A DNA stretch of 24,479 bases. Origin: Rhodobacteraceae bacterium UBA7436 (GTDB lineage Bacteria > Pseudomonadota > Alphaproteobacteria > Rhodobacterales > Rhodobacteraceae). The translations under genes were made by a program, and so were the position numbers. Below are positions 23,937 through 24,479 of this stretch, in pieces. The notes under the pieces are model-generated. The model had not been told where the DNA came from. It saw only the letters and a program-made list of their open reading frames with translations, and did no database searches. The stretch lies in NCBI GenBank assembly GCA_002478745.1, contig DLQI01000154.1:1-24479 (forward strand), given 5' to 3'. Position 1 is the first letter of the stretch. Each line of letters starts with the position of its first letter.

Positions 23937-24198
23937 TTGTATCTTTAGGGGTATGAATGATGTGCGCTCGTCGGATTACTGCCGCAATCTATCAAGCGCT
24001 AACACGGAACGAGAAGGCCGCTAAATTGCCTTTAATCGGTCTTGGTTTTGGCTCGCGTGCCATTCATTCACTCTCCTGAAAATACCGATGTGCGAGCCGC
24101 CCTGCGCTCTTTGCATCGTTTCAAAATGGGTAATGGTTTTATAAGTCCGCGTTTTTGCGGCGAGCGCACTGGGCGCTGTTTTGAGGAGAAGTAACGAG

Positions 24199-24462
24199 AT
24201 GGCCAATTTGATTTATATGGGGAACTTCAGTTCCTTGAATGTTGATCCAACAGAATCAAACTACAACGCAGAGAATGCGGCGTTGTTGAACGGGGTCTCG
24301 GCGGATCACACTACACTTCAAATTGTAAATGCATCTATTACAGACGGTGGTGATGGTGTCGTAAATGATGATGACTACGGCACGAGTGATTGCATCTATT
24401 ACAACACAGGCAGTGGCGCGACTGCAGCCGTGACTGATACAAGCTTACAAGCGAATGTCTGA
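24199..24462 (+). CDS. Short protein resembling the N-terminus of secreted Hint-type proteins
   Basis: 87 residues from the ATG at 24199, with GAGGAGA nine bases upstream. The opening MANLIYMGNFSSLNVDPTE, the NAENAALLNG block and the acidic DGGDGVVNDDDYGTSDCIYY stretch resemble, from memory, the N-terminal module of large Rhodobacteraceae proteins that carry a C-terminal Hint or calcium-binding repeat domain. Here the frame stops at TGA 24460-24462, 17 bases before the window end. An overlapping frame (MSEVPLVS..., ATG at 24455) is open to the edge. So this may be a genuine short protein, a truncated or frameshifted copy, or the start of a two-gene pair. Strongly acidic, with no classical signal peptide, which would fit type I secretion. 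Confidence 0.6.
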   Translation: MANLIYMGNFSSLNVDPTESNYNAENAALLNGVSADHTTLQIVNASITDGGDGVVNDDDYGTSDCIYYNTGSGATAAVTDTSLQANV

Positions 24463-24479
24463 GGTGCCCCTAGTTTCTT

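Larger units (their letters stand above)
23373..24198. other. Non-coding AT-rich region downstream of tRNA-Leu
   Basis: 826 bases without a supportable gene. It contains two related hairpins (listed separately), an inverted repeat CACTGATT (23819-23826) / AATCAGTG (23846-23853) around a T-rich loop, and GGCTCGC (24050-24056) / GCGAGCC (24092-24098). Two small hairpins, CCGC-GTTTTT-GCGG (24147-24160) and AGCGC-ACTGG-GCGCT (24163-24177), lie just before the next gene's ribosome site. Several T-runs occur. There is no integrase, and I saw no repeat of the tRNA 3' end that would mark an attachment site. Confidence 0.5.

Noticed and set aside
23287..24198. Genomic island integrated at tRNA-Leu
   Set aside because: No integrase, transposase or repeated tRNA 3' end was seen within the window; AT-richness alone is not enough.
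1..24479. CRISPR array, insertion sequence or defence system
   Set aside because: No regularly spaced repeats, transposase or recognised defence genes; the HNH protein is of a chromosomal single-copy type and has no restriction or phage neighbours.

Overview
The window looks like a chromosome segment of a marine alphaproteobacterium of the Rhodobacteraceae (Roseobacter group). The evidence is the CckA-type hybrid kinase, the cysS-cimA pair, a stand-alone cobK next to a HhH-GPD DNA glycosylase, an arginase/ornithine cyclodeaminase pair with a divergent Lrp regulator, a non-pyrrolysine MttB homologue, and moderate GC with AT-richer accessory patches. The species cannot be fixed from sequence alone; a lower-GC lineage such as Octadecabacter/Loktanella is only a guess.

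Layout. 1-5.3 kb: the 3' part of cckA, a small sulfotransferase, an ECF sigma factor divergent from a secreted EF-hand protein, and a large MttB-family methyltransferase. 5.3-9.1 kb: an outer-membrane beta-barrel protein converging on a TPM-domain protein, preceded by a PLP aminotransferase, then an MDR oxidoreductase. 9.2-12.4 kb: cysS and cimA in a four-base overlap, preceded by a 14-codon apparently leaderless peptide rich in Cys and Ile codons. 12.4-14.8 kb: a promoter with GTTACA/TGTAAC half-sites driving a tightly overlapped run of a four-helix membrane protein, a small XRE regulator, an alpha/beta hydrolase broken by one in-frame TAA, and a squalene/phytoene-synthase-fold protein. 14.8-18.9 kb: an MFS transporter divergent from cobK, a DNA glycosylase and an esterase (overlapping), then an HNH endonuclease. 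19-23.2 kb: an AT-rich orphan gene, ornithine cyclodeaminase, arginase, a divergent Lrp/AsnC regulator, dsbB and a YqaA/DedA protein. 23.2-24.5 kb: tRNA-Leu(CAA), about 0.8 kb of AT-rich hairpin-bearing non-coding DNA, and a short gene resembling the N-terminus of secreted Hint-type proteins.

How genes work together. Arginase and ornithine cyclodeaminase together convert arginine to urea plus proline and ammonia, with the divergent Lrp protein as the obvious candidate regulator. CysS charges tRNA-Cys, and CimA starts threonine-independent isoleucine synthesis. A leader peptide ending Ile-Ile-Ile-Cys-Cys-Ile-Thr-Cys in front of this operon suggests joint sensing of cysteinyl- and isoleucyl-tRNA. 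This is the most interesting observation in the window. Most of the remainder is ordinary core or semi-core Roseobacter gene content. No CRISPR array, insertion sequence, integrase or obvious defence system was seen.
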